DNA of 64,000 nt, from positions 1-64,000 of the forward strand of contig FOEK01000011.1 of the NCBI GenBank assembly GCA_900110635.1. The letters are read 5' to 3'. Below are positions 15,133-22,421 of this stretch, in pieces. Positions within the stretch are counted from its first letter, which is position 1; every line of letters starts with the position of its first letter. Both the position numbers and the translations under genes were made by a program. The notes below the pieces were generated by a model. That model saw only the letters and a list, made by a program, of their open reading frames with translations. It was not told the DNA's origin and did not search any database. The DNA is from Lachnospiraceae bacterium NE2001 (GTDB lineage: Bacteria > Bacillota > Clostridia > Lachnospirales > Lachnospiraceae).

Positions 15133-16341
15133 ATGTTTGAGATAGTTGGAAAAAAATGTACCGCAATATGCTACGCAACGGTATATGAGGACGATGCGAT
15201 AGAACAAGTACGTCGTATGTGTGATTATGATTTTACTGAAGGCTCAAAGGTTCGTATCATGCCGGATGTTCATTATGGAAAAGGCTGCACTATAGGAACA
15301 ACTATGACAATAACGGATAAAGTGGTTCCCAATATCGTGGGGGTGGATATTGGCTGTGGAATGTACACTGTAAATCTAGGAAGTGTATCGATAGATTTAA
15401 ATATGTTCGATAAGGCAGCTCATTATATACCTTCTGGGAGAAATGTATGGGATGGCAGAAAAGAGAAGTTTGATCTGACTGAACTTAAATGCTTTAGAGA
15501 TTTGAAGGATTCTAGGAAGCTGGAAAGATCACTTGGTACTTTAGGTGGGGGGAATCATTTTATAGAGATAGATCAATCATCGGATGGTACATATTATCTG
15601 GTGATCCACTCTGGTAGCCGTAATCTTGGTAAACAGGTTGCTGAATACTATCAAAAACTTGCAATAGGATTACAGCACGGCAAAGCAACATTATTGCAAG
15701 ATCGAGAAGAAATAATACAAAAATATAAGTCTGAAGGGCGTGCATCTGAAATAGCGGAAGCAATAAAAGAATTAAATCGAAGTTTCCAATATAAGAAGTC
15801 AGATATTCCTGATGATCTTTGTTGGTTGTATGGCAGCTATTTAGACGATTATTTGCATGATGTAGAAATATGCCAACGTTTCGCTAGAAGAAATCGTGAG
15901 AAGATGGCCGAGATACTATTGGAAAAAACGGGATTAACTGCTGGAGAAGCATTTCATACGATTCATAATTATATAGATACTGATGAAATGATACTTCGAA
16001 AAGGAGCTATAGCGGCTCATGCTGGAGAGAAGGTATTGATTCCTATAAATATGAGAGATGGAAGTGTACTTGCTACTGGAAAAGGGAATCCTGAGTGGAA
16101 TTATTCTGCTCCTCACGGGGCAGGACGCGTTATGTCCAGAAAAGAAGCGAAGAATATGCTGACGTTAGAAGAATATAAGGAAACTATGAAAGGTATATAC
16201 ACAACTTCTATAAATCGAAAGACATTAGATGAAGCTCCTATGGCATATAAGTCTTTAGAGGCTATTATTGATTCGATTAATGAATCAGTCAATATAATTG
16301 AAGTATTAAAGCCGGTCTATAATTTTAAGGCATCTGAATGA
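15133..16341 (+). CDS. rtcB: RNA-splicing ligase RtcB
   Basis: 402 residues, close to the bacterial norm. RtcB joins RNA 2',3'-cyclic phosphate or 3'-phosphate ends to 5'-OH ends using GTP and Mn2+. Visible landmarks: PDVHYGKGCTIGTT near residue 42, the metal-binding Cys in VDIGCGMYT near 75, GGGNHFIEID near 138, HSGSRNLGKQ near 159, and APHGAGRVMSRKEA near 322 containing the histidine that carries GMP. GGAGG lies 8 nt before the ATG. It sits behind island promoter copy 1 and next to a HAD repair phosphatase; no archease gene is nearby. Very likely functional. Confidence 0.93.
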   Translation: MFEIVGKKCTAICYATVYEDDAIEQVRRMCDYDFTEGSKVRIMPDVHYGKGCTIGTTMTITDKVVPNIVGVDIGCGMYTVNLGSVSIDLNMFDKAAHYIPSGRNVWDGRKEKFDLTELKCFRDLKDSRKLERSLGTLGGGNHFIEIDQSSDGTYYLVIHSGSRNLGKQVAEYYQKLAIGLQHGKATLLQDREEIIQKYKSEGRASEIAEAIKELNRSFQYKKSDIPDDLCWLYGSYLDDYLHDVEICQRFARRNREKMAEILLEKTGLTAGEAFHTIHNYIDTDEMILRKGAIAAHAGEKVLIPINMRDGSVLATGKGNPEWNYSAPHGAGRVMSRKEAKNMLTLEEYKETMKGIYTTSINRKTLDEAPMAYKSLEAIIDSINESVNIIEVLKPVYNFKASE

Positions 16342-16348
16342 TGGGATG

Positions 16349-16405
16349 GTCGAGAAGCCGCTGCTAAATTATTGTGGATTAGATACATATGCAATGGTAA
16401 AATGA
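16349..16405 (+). pseudogene. Relic 1: C-terminal end of a DUF2779-like gene
   Basis: Just after rtcB the reading frame ends LLNYCGLDTYAMVK and stops at 16403. The wording is typical of the extreme C-terminus of DUF2779 proteins (Cas4-like nuclease relatives). Nothing upstream in this frame belongs to such a protein, so it is a fragment. Relic 2, at 16570-16671, carries the same end. Confidence 0.5.
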
Positions 16406-16462
16406 AAAAATAAGGAGTAGAGGTCTTATATTAGCTGGACTATATAATTGGAGGTGTGGGAT

Positions 16463-16576
16463 ATGTATGAGGTTCAACCTAAAAAACTACTAATTATGAA
16501 TATCCTGGATATTTTACAGAAATACACAGATGAAAATCATCGTCTGAGTCAGCAAGATATTATTGATATGAAATAG
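16463..16576 (+). pseudogene. Relic: first 37 codons of a duplicated WYL regulator gene
   Basis: Positions 16463-16572 are nearly identical to the start of the intact WYL gene at 17929, with one silent difference visible at codon 14, including a similar GGAGGTG ribosome-binding site. The copy breaks after QQDIIDM and reaches a stop at 16574, where it joins the DUF2779-like tail. It marks a duplication that has since lost most of one copy. Confidence 0.8.
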
Positions 16577-16671
16577 AAAAGACCAGACAAAACTTGCTTA
16601 AGTACTGTGGACTTGATACATATGCAATGGTAAAGGTATTAGAAAAAATAAGGGAAGTGACTTATGAATAA
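16570..16671 (+). pseudogene. Relic 2: C-terminal end of a DUF2779-like gene
   Basis: The frame reads EIEKTRQNLLKYCGLDTYAMV and then KVLEKIREVTYE to a TAA at 16669-16671. This is a longer version of the same C-terminus as relic 1. It is fused directly to the broken WYL start and overlaps the first codons of the nuclease gene at 16664. Confidence 0.55.
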
Positions 16672-17908
16672 AGCAATCATTCTGAACAAAATGTTTGAAG
16701 GATCCTGGAATGATCAAGAAGGCAATATATCTCATGAAATAATCGACTTTGCTTTGACGGATAACGGAAAATACTATGTATATAATATCCCTTATGGATA
16801 TTGTCCTGGGTGGATTCACATTAAGGGAGATACTTTTAAAGATGCTGAAACTCACGAAGTTGAATATCTGTATCTTACAAGTAAAAGTAGGAAAGGAACC
16901 TTCGATTTAAAATATAGGATTAAGCTTAAACGAAAACTACATAGTTTTTCGTATCATAAATCTCGAAATCAAAAAGATATTGTTTCTAGTAAAATGGAAC
17001 AGCTCTATGAAGAACTAAATGTTACATATGGTGGTAAAAAGATATCGGAAATTCTTGATACTGATACGCCACTAATTACTTTTGAAGCGGATTATATGGA
17101 AACAGCTGCAGAACCGATATCTATAAATCTTTCAGAATACAATTATCAGCGAAATAAAGGGTACATAAAAGAGGATGAATATAGAAATGATTATGCTTAT
17201 TTTCAAGAGACTGTAAAGAATTCTGATTGGATTCGAACCGGACTTAATCCAATTATTATAAATGGTGAAAATAAAAATCAGTATAACAGGAAAACATTTC
17301 TTGATTTAATTATTAAGACAGAAAGTGAAGAGTGTTATACAAATATGTTATTTTCCATTTTAATTCAGCCGGGCGTTTTTGAGGCTTTTTGTCGTTTTTT
17401 TGCCTCTAACAGAGATGTAAACTATAATCATCTTTTTCAAGTTGCAAGGGAATATGGAGTGGTTTCTGGACGTATGGATATTTGTGCGGATAATACTGTT
17501 CAAAGAGTGATTATAGAAAATAAATTATACAGTGGACTAAATGGTATTAAGAAAGATGACACCACACAGTTAAGCAGATATTATGAGTGGGGGATAAAGG
17601 CTAATATGGAACCTATTTGTTTTTTGTTAGTTCCTGATTTTCGTGCGTCAGTATCTCATTCAAATAGAAAAAGTGAGATTGAATCTGAAATAGAAAAGTA
17701 TGATCCTGAAATGTGTGGAAAGTATATTGTCATCTCATATGGTGATGTAGGTGATTTTATTGAAAATCATAAGGTGTTATTTGATAAAAACTATGAGTAC
17801 TACCAGTATTTGGACGATATAATAACCGCTTTTAGAAATTATGCTTATTCTTCAAAAAGTGAATATGTGCAAGCACTTTTTAGACAAAGAATAAAGGAAT
17901 TGGGTTAA
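16664..17908 (+). CDS. PD-(D/E)XK-like nuclease family protein
   Basis: 414 residues. A PD-(D/E)XK-type active site is visible: the Asp in SGRMDICA near residue 271, the E-x-K of IIENKLYSG near 285, then the QLSRYYEWG helix near 305 with its usual Gln. The N-terminal about 200 residues are an unrecognised domain, probably for target recognition. The protein resembles PD-(D/E)XK nuclease family proteins that accompany WYL regulators in defence-type loci. It is followed by the WYL gene after 20 nt and is flanked upstream by relics of that same gene, so it may have arrived with the duplication. Substrate unknown. Confidence 0.68.
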   Translation: MNKAIILNKMFEGSWNDQEGNISHEIIDFALTDNGKYYVYNIPYGYCPGWIHIKGDTFKDAETHEVEYLYLTSKSRKGTFDLKYRIKLKRKLHSFSYHKSRNQKDIVSSKMEQLYEELNVTYGGKKISEILDTDTPLITFEADYMETAAEPISINLSEYNYQRNKGYIKEDEYRNDYAYFQETVKNSDWIRTGLNPIIINGENKNQYNRKTFLDLIIKTESEECYTNMLFSILIQPGVFEAFCRFFASNRDVNYNHLFQVAREYGVVSGRMDICADNTVQRVIIENKLYSGLNGIKKDDTTQLSRYYEWGIKANMEPICFLLVPDFRASVSHSNRKSEIESEIEKYDPEMCGKYIVISYGDVGDFIENHKVLFDKNYEYYQYLDDIITAFRNYAYSSKSEYVQALFRQRIKELG

Positions 17909-17928
17909 AGAAATGGAGGTGATCGATT

Positions 17929-19026
17929 ATGTATGAGGTTCAACCTAAAAAACTACTAATTATGAATATTCTGGATATTTTACAGAAATACACAGATGAA
18001 AATCATCGTCTGAGTCAGCAAGATATTATTGATATACTAGAAAAAGAATATGAAATGACAGCAGGCAGGAAAAGCATTAAAAGAAATATCATGAATCTTA
18101 TGGATTTTGGGTATGAAATTGAATATAGCGAAAGCGTTCGTCAAATGCCTGTAAAAGATAAAGAAGGAAAAGCTGTTTATGATCCTGATACAGGGAAACG
18201 TGTTACAGAAGATAACTATATTTGGTCGGATTATTACCTTGTTCGTGATTTTGATGATAGTGAGCTTAGACTCTTAATAGATGGCCTGCTATTTTCCAGG
18301 CATATTCCATATAGTCAATGCAAGACTCTTGTTGAAAAGATTGAGAAGTTATCAAGTGAGAATTTCAAATCAAGAGTTAAGCATATCTCAACGCTTCCTG
18401 TCGATAAATCAGATAATAAGGCATTGTTCTATAATATTGACCTATTGGATGAAGCTATTAGTAAAAAGAGAAAGATTACATTTAAATATCTGGAATACGA
18501 TATAGATAAGAAAATGCATATTAAAAAGCATGAGGACGGTAGTGACCGTATATATCTGATTACTCCTTATCAGATGGTGGCTAGAGAAGGAAAGTATTAT
18601 CTTATTTGTAATTATGATAAGTATGATGATATATCAAATTACCGGGTTGATCGTATAACGGATATACAAATAACTAATCAGCCCGCTAAACCATTTAAAG
18701 AATTAAAGTGGGCCGGCAAGGCAGAGCTTAACCTTTCGGATTATATGAAGAAGCATCCGTATATGTATTCCAGTGAGGATGTGACGGTTACATTTAGAGT
18801 GGTTCTTCCGATGATTAGTGATGTGATTGATCTCTTTGGAACGGATGTTAGGTTCTCAGATAAAGATGAAACGGGGGTGACAGTAACTACAACTACAAAT
18901 GAAAGAGCAATGGAGCAATTTGCACTGAACTATGCGCCAGATGTAATGGTACTGAGACCGGAGAAACTGAGGAAGAAGATTGTGGAGAAGTTGAAGAGTG
19001 CCGTGGAGGCGTATGAGAAAGTGTAA
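17929..19026 (+). CDS. HTH/WYL-domain transcriptional regulator of the island
   Basis: 365 residues. An N-terminal winged helix (HRLSQQDIIDILEKEYEMTAGR) is followed by a WYL domain with RKITFKYLEY near 183, LITPYQMVAREGKYYLICNY near 205 and YRVDRITDIQ near 235, then a WCX-type C-terminal domain. WYL repressors of this layout control defence and nuclease genes by binding inverted repeats, so this protein is the best local candidate for reading the dyad elements at 15066, 19870, 21871 and 23671. That link is inference. GGAGGTG lies 8-9 nt before the ATG. The broken copy at 16463 shows it was once duplicated. Confidence 0.82.
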   Translation: MYEVQPKKLLIMNILDILQKYTDENHRLSQQDIIDILEKEYEMTAGRKSIKRNIMNLMDFGYEIEYSESVRQMPVKDKEGKAVYDPDTGKRVTEDNYIWSDYYLVRDFDDSELRLLIDGLLFSRHIPYSQCKTLVEKIEKLSSENFKSRVKHISTLPVDKSDNKALFYNIDLLDEAISKKRKITFKYLEYDIDKKMHIKKHEDGSDRIYLITPYQMVAREGKYYLICNYDKYDDISNYRVDRITDIQITNQPAKPFKELKWAGKAELNLSDYMKKHPYMYSSEDVTVTFRVVLPMISDVIDLFGTDVRFSDKDETGVTVTTTTNERAMEQFALNYAPDVMVLRPEKLRKKIVEKLKSAVEAYEKV

Positions 19027-19071
19027 ATATTTAAATGATGGCTGTTAATCATAATAAGGAGGTTTATTATT

Positions 19072-19821
19072 ATGGGAAATGAAATCAAGATAAAAAAGGA
19101 AACTCTAGATTCGTTGATTTTTTTCTATTTTGGATTTACTTTGGATGAGGATTACTGCGATATAATTACTAGAATAATTGAAAAGGCATATGTTGATGCA
19201 ACTAATCAGGGGGCATTTAATACAATAGCAGATCCAAGAAAAGCAAAACTATCTAAATATGGTAAAGACGGTAAAGGTGGTTCCTTTAAGATAGTGCTTG
19301 ATAGAATAGGAATTCTAGAGAAAGATGAGATGGTAAATTTTGATGGGTGGCACAATGAAACCTGTAATATGCTAATAAAACTATATGATAAAAATGGTTT
19401 AAAAGATATTTTCACATATGGTAATGCTCAGAAATGGATTAATATGACATTAAAATATATATTTTTATTAAATGGAATTTCAAATAATAACGCAGAATCA
19501 ATTTTGGAAAAATCATCTAAAATATGTAGATATTCTTCGGATTTTCATATACCAATAGATAGTTATATAATTGATGAACTATGGGATCCTAAAAAAAAGG
19601 TGAAGCTACCAGTCAAAGATAATGCGAAAAAAGGTAGAGATTATCTTTACAAAACTCCTAGTGAATATGTTAAGGGATGGAGTAACTGGGTTGAATGTGA
19701 TTATTTAGATGCATTAGGGACTTGGAGAGAGGTTACCGGTATAAATCCATTGGTATGGGAATCAGAACATTGGATCAATAGAGCTAAAAAACGAAAAAGA
19801 AAAAATATTACGAATAAATGA
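19072..19821 (+). CDS. Unrecognised island protein, paralogue of the one at 13611
   Basis: 249 residues. Family not recognised, but clearly related to the product at 13611-14495 through GNAQKWINMTLKYI (near 121), DFHIPIDSYI (near 162) and NPLVWESEHWI (near 225). The spacing between blocks is also similar, while the N-terminal parts differ. The conserved AQKWINM helix and the HIPID motif would be the first places to look for an active site. AAGGAGG precedes the ATG. It lies between the WYL gene and the DnaA paralogue and ends in its own terminator. Confidence 0.7.
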   Translation: MGNEIKIKKETLDSLIFFYFGFTLDEDYCDIITRIIEKAYVDATNQGAFNTIADPRKAKLSKYGKDGKGGSFKIVLDRIGILEKDEMVNFDGWHNETCNMLIKLYDKNGLKDIFTYGNAQKWINMTLKYIFLLNGISNNNAESILEKSSKICRYSSDFHIPIDSYIIDELWDPKKKVKLPVKDNAKKGRDYLYKTPSEYVKGWSNWVECDYLDALGTWREVTGINPLVWESEHWINRAKKRKRKNITNK

Positions 19822-19833
19822 TAATTCTTGTAT

Positions 19834-19867
19834 GACCAGATGATATTGATTGCCATCTGGTCTTTTT
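19834..19867 (+). terminator. Intrinsic terminator
   Basis: GACCAGATG (19834-19842) pairs with CATCTGGTC (19854-19862), followed by TTTTT. It lies directly before island promoter copy 2. Confidence 0.85.
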
Positions 19868-19869
19868 AT

Positions 19870-19914
19870 GTGACAAATTTTCCTCATATATCCGTTTATG
19901 ATGGATATATGGGG
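19870..19914 (+). promoter_or_regulatory. Shared island promoter/dyad element, copy 2 (before the dnaA paralogue)
   Basis: GTGACA (19870-19875), 21 nt, then TATGAT (19897-19902). The arms CCTCATATATCCGTT (19882-19896) and GATGGATATATGGGG (19900-19914) pair fully if G-U is allowed. The flank TTTTTATGTGACA is shared with copy 4. Confidence 0.65.
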
Positions 19915-19951
19915 ATTTTTGTTTAGTTACCTAGAAATGGAGAAGAGAAAA

Positions 19952-20998
19952 ATGTCTGATATAGTAAAACTAAATCCATTATATACATTTGATAATTTTA
20001 TGGTAGGTAATAACATACAGGCCTACGATACCTGTGTTGCGGTAGCAGAACAACCTGGGCGTAATGAATATAATCCACTTTTTATATATGGGGGATCTGG
20101 CGTTGGAAAGACTCATCTTATTCAAGCAATAACTCATCATATAATAAGTCATAATCAAGATATTATAGTTATTTATATATCTGCTGAAATGTTTGTTGAC
20201 CAGCTTATAGATGCAATATCCAAGAATAATACCGAGGAGTTTAAAGCTAACTATAAACAGATCAATATGCTAATAATTGAAGATATTCATGATATTATTG
20301 GAAAAGAAAGGATTGAAAAGGAATTATTAGAGATAGTTAAATATCTTAATGAAAATCAAGTACAGATGATTTTTTCTTCAGATAGACTGCCAAAAGAGTT
20401 TTTTGAATTAGGTGCAGGCCTAAAGCCGAAATCTGTGTGGGGGATTCTAAGTAGAATTCCGAGCCCTGATTATGAAACTCGCGTTAAGATAATTCGTAAA
20501 AAGGCTGAAATAAAAGGATTAAATGATATTCAAGATGATATTGTATCTTATATGGCTTGTAATGTTGCTTCCGATATTAGATTGATAGAAGGAATACTTA
20601 ATAAGATATGTATTTATCGTAAAGAAGAACATAGTACAGTGACGATTGAATATTTGAGAAAAATAATGAAGGATTTTGTTTTGGAACCACCACAAATACC
20701 TCTAGAAAAGATAATGTTGATAGTTGCGGAATACTATGAAATATCAGTTGAAGATATTTTATCAAATAAAAGAATGAAAAATATAAATCAAGCAAGGCGA
20801 ATATATATTTATTTTAGCCATATGTTTACTAATAAAACATTACAAGAGATAGGATGGTCTTTGGGCATAATTGATGAAGAATATATAATGAGGGCACTTT
20901 ACAGGATAAAAGAACAGAAAAGAAATGATGTTAAGCTTAATGATCAACTTGATGAGATTACAAGGATAATAAAAGATAGGTTTATGTACTGGAGATAA
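19952..20998 (+). CDS. DnaA paralogue (AAA+ and degenerate domain IV, no N-terminal domain)
   Basis: 348 residues. It begins like DnaA domain III (LNPLYTFDNFMVGNNIQAYDT) with Walker A YGGSGVGKTHL near 44, ISAEMFVDQLI near 80, Walker B MLIIEDIHDI near 106 and sensor 1 IFSSDR near 141. The C-terminus has a DnaA domain IV fold (ARRIYIYFSHMFTNKTLQEIG), but the DnaA-box-contacting GGRDHTTV signature is replaced by IIDEEYIM. DnaA domains I and II are missing. It is therefore not the chromosomal initiator; it probably loads something or binds other DNA. Start chosen at 19952 behind GGAG. It heads the transcription unit from promoter copy 2. Confidence 0.85.
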   Translation: MSDIVKLNPLYTFDNFMVGNNIQAYDTCVAVAEQPGRNEYNPLFIYGGSGVGKTHLIQAITHHIISHNQDIIVIYISAEMFVDQLIDAISKNNTEEFKANYKQINMLIIEDIHDIIGKERIEKELLEIVKYLNENQVQMIFSSDRLPKEFFELGAGLKPKSVWGILSRIPSPDYETRVKIIRKKAEIKGLNDIQDDIVSYMACNVASDIRLIEGILNKICIYRKEEHSTVTIEYLRKIMKDFVLEPPQIPLEKIMLIVAEYYEISVEDILSNKRMKNINQARRIYIYFSHMFTNKTLQEIGWSLGIIDEEYIMRALYRIKEQKRNDVKLNDQLDEITRIIKDRFMYWR

Positions 20999-21001
20999 AA
21001 A

Positions 21002-21445
21002 ATGAGTTCTTTTAGCGAGGCCTGGTTATTAGATAAAATGGGTAACTGCATAGAAGTATATGCTCATCCATCAGAATATTTTGAATTTGAAAGTATAGTA
21101 GATTTAGTTTCAAGATATGGGGATGAATCAGATAAAAACAATTGCGGAGAATGGAAATCTACCAAATCGGAAACTGCAAAAGCGGCAATATTATATTCAT
21201 ATTATCAAAATTGGTGCAGGGTAAGACTTTGGAAGGATGATAAACTGACATTTATAATCGGTTCAACGGATTATATTTGGTATAAAACAATTGTAGATTT
21301 TTTGCTTACTCATTCATATGTAAGCTATGCATCTATAACAGTTTCTGATTTATCAGGAAGGATATATTGGGATGATGTGTCATATAGTTATTGTATAGAT
21401 CTTTCAAATGAAGAAATCTTAAGTTCTGTTTTTAAGGATATTTAG
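21002..21445 (+). CDS. Hypothetical protein
   Basis: 147 residues, not recognised. Trp-, Tyr- and Ser-rich with alternating hydrophobic strands (KLTFIIGSTDYIWY, YASITVSDLSGRIYW), suggesting a small mixed alpha/beta domain without membrane segments. It starts 3 nt after the DnaA paralogue's stop, with the ribosome-binding site GGAG inside that gene's end, so the two are translationally coupled and likely work together. Confidence 0.6.
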   Translation: MSSFSEAWLLDKMGNCIEVYAHPSEYFEFESIVDLVSRYGDESDKNNCGEWKSTKSETAKAAILYSYYQNWCRVRLWKDDKLTFIIGSTDYIWYKTIVDFLLTHSYVSYASITVSDLSGRIYWDDVSYSYCIDLSNEEILSSVFKDI

Positions 21446-21508
21446 AATCTGGATAAGAGTTGTAATTTTTCTGAATGATGATTAATAGAATTATATTGGA
21501 GGAGTTAG

Positions 21509-21844
21509 ATGTCAAGAGGTGTTTTTTGGATTATTGGTCAGAAATTATATGCGTTTCCATTTGATGGGAGTTATGTGCAAGGAATTGCAAAGTCAGGAAA
21601 GACCTATAATCATGAGAAACTATGGGAATATGTAAGACCTAAAGGATGCAACAAGCTATTTGATTATTATCCAAGGGGAAGGGTTGATTATACAGGTAAA
21701 GGCAAACCTATAATTTATATGAGTCCACATATTGATAAGTCTTTTGTTTTAGAGATTATTAAGGAGTTTGAACTAGTAGATGATCCTATTATAAGATTTG
21801 ATTATAGTAAGCATTATCATTGCTATCTTGATAAGGATAAGTGA
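21509..21844 (+). CDS. Hypothetical protein
   Basis: 111 residues, not recognised. It opens RGVFWIIGQKLYAFPFDGS and contains YYPRGRVDYTGKGKPIIYMSP, a basic and aromatic stretch that could contact nucleic acid. The wording is reminiscent of small phage or immunity-type proteins, but nothing firm can be said. GGAGG lies 6 nt upstream of the ATG. Its stop codon overlaps the terminator at 21843. Confidence 0.6.
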   Translation: MSRGVFWIIGQKLYAFPFDGSYVQGIAKSGKTYNHEKLWEYVRPKGCNKLFDYYPRGRVDYTGKGKPIIYMSPHIDKSFVLEIIKEFELVDDPIIRFDYSKHYHCYLDKDK

Positions 21845-21868
21845 CGACTGTAGAAGGTCGTCCTTTTT
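21843..21868 (+). terminator. Intrinsic terminator
   Basis: GACGAC (21843-21848) pairs with GTCGTC (21857-21862), followed by CTTTTT. It separates the dnaA-like unit from promoter copy 3. Confidence 0.75.
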
Positions 21869-21870
21869 AT

Positions 21871-21915
21871 GGGACATTTTTTCCTCATATATCCGTTTAT
21901 GATGGGTATATGAGG
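21871..21915 (+). promoter_or_regulatory. Shared island promoter/dyad element, copy 3 (before the SLOG gene)
   Basis: GGGACA (21871-21876), 21 nt, then TATGAT (21898-21903). The arms CCTCATATATCCGTT (21883-21897) and GATGGGTATATGAGG (21901-21915) pair with G-U changes relative to copy 2. Confidence 0.65.
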
Positions 21916-21942
21916 ATTTTATATTGAAGGAGGGAATCGTTT

Positions 21943-22305
21943 GTGAAAGTGATAATTGCGGGATTAAGAGGTTTTAATGATTATGCTTTATTCAAAGGTA
22001 AGTTGGAGCAGATTATTCGTGACAATGATATTGAGGTGACTGAAATCGTATCTGGCGGAGCATCTGGTGTGGATTCAATGGCTGAAAGGTTTGCAAACGA
22101 AAAAGGGATTCCTGTAAAGGTATTTAATGCAGATTGGAAAAAATATGGAAGAGGAGCCGGTCCTGTCAGAAATAAAGAGATGGCTGTGTATGCAGGTGAT
22201 AAGGGCGCATTAATCGCCTTCTGGGATTATAAGTCAAAGGGAACTGGCTCTATGATTAAAATTGCAGAGAAAATGAATTTGAATGTATACATCTGCAGTG
22301 TCTAA
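21943..22305 (+). CDS. SLOG/DUF2493-like nucleotide-binding protein
   Basis: 120 residues. A single Rossmann-like SLOG domain of the DUF2493/YspA type: IIAGLRGFNDYALF at the N-terminus, the glycine-rich SGGASGVDSMAERFA near residue 37 and NKEMAVYAGDKGALIAFWD near 78. SLOG domains bind or process nucleotide-derived ligands, and many sit in stress or defence loci. Translation starts at GTG 21943, 7-8 nt behind GGAGG. It is the first gene after promoter copy 3. Domain call confident, function inferred. Confidence 0.82.
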   Translation: MKVIIAGLRGFNDYALFKGKLEQIIRDNDIEVTEIVSGGASGVDSMAERFANEKGIPVKVFNADWKKYGRGAGPVRNKEMAVYAGDKGALIAFWDYKSKGTGSMIKIAEKMNLNVYICSV

Positions 22306-22421
22306 TGGATTTTGAGTTATCTTCGAAGAAGATGAGTGATATTTGTAACTGAATGATAAATATAACCACTTATGATTTTTATCATTATTTCATGTTTGAT
22401 TGAAGAATATGGAGGAAATGT

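Noticed and set aside
19952-20998. The DnaA-like gene as the chromosomal initiator marking oriC
   Set aside because: It lacks DnaA domain I and the DnaA-box signature, and no dnaN/recF neighbours or DnaA-box clusters are seen.
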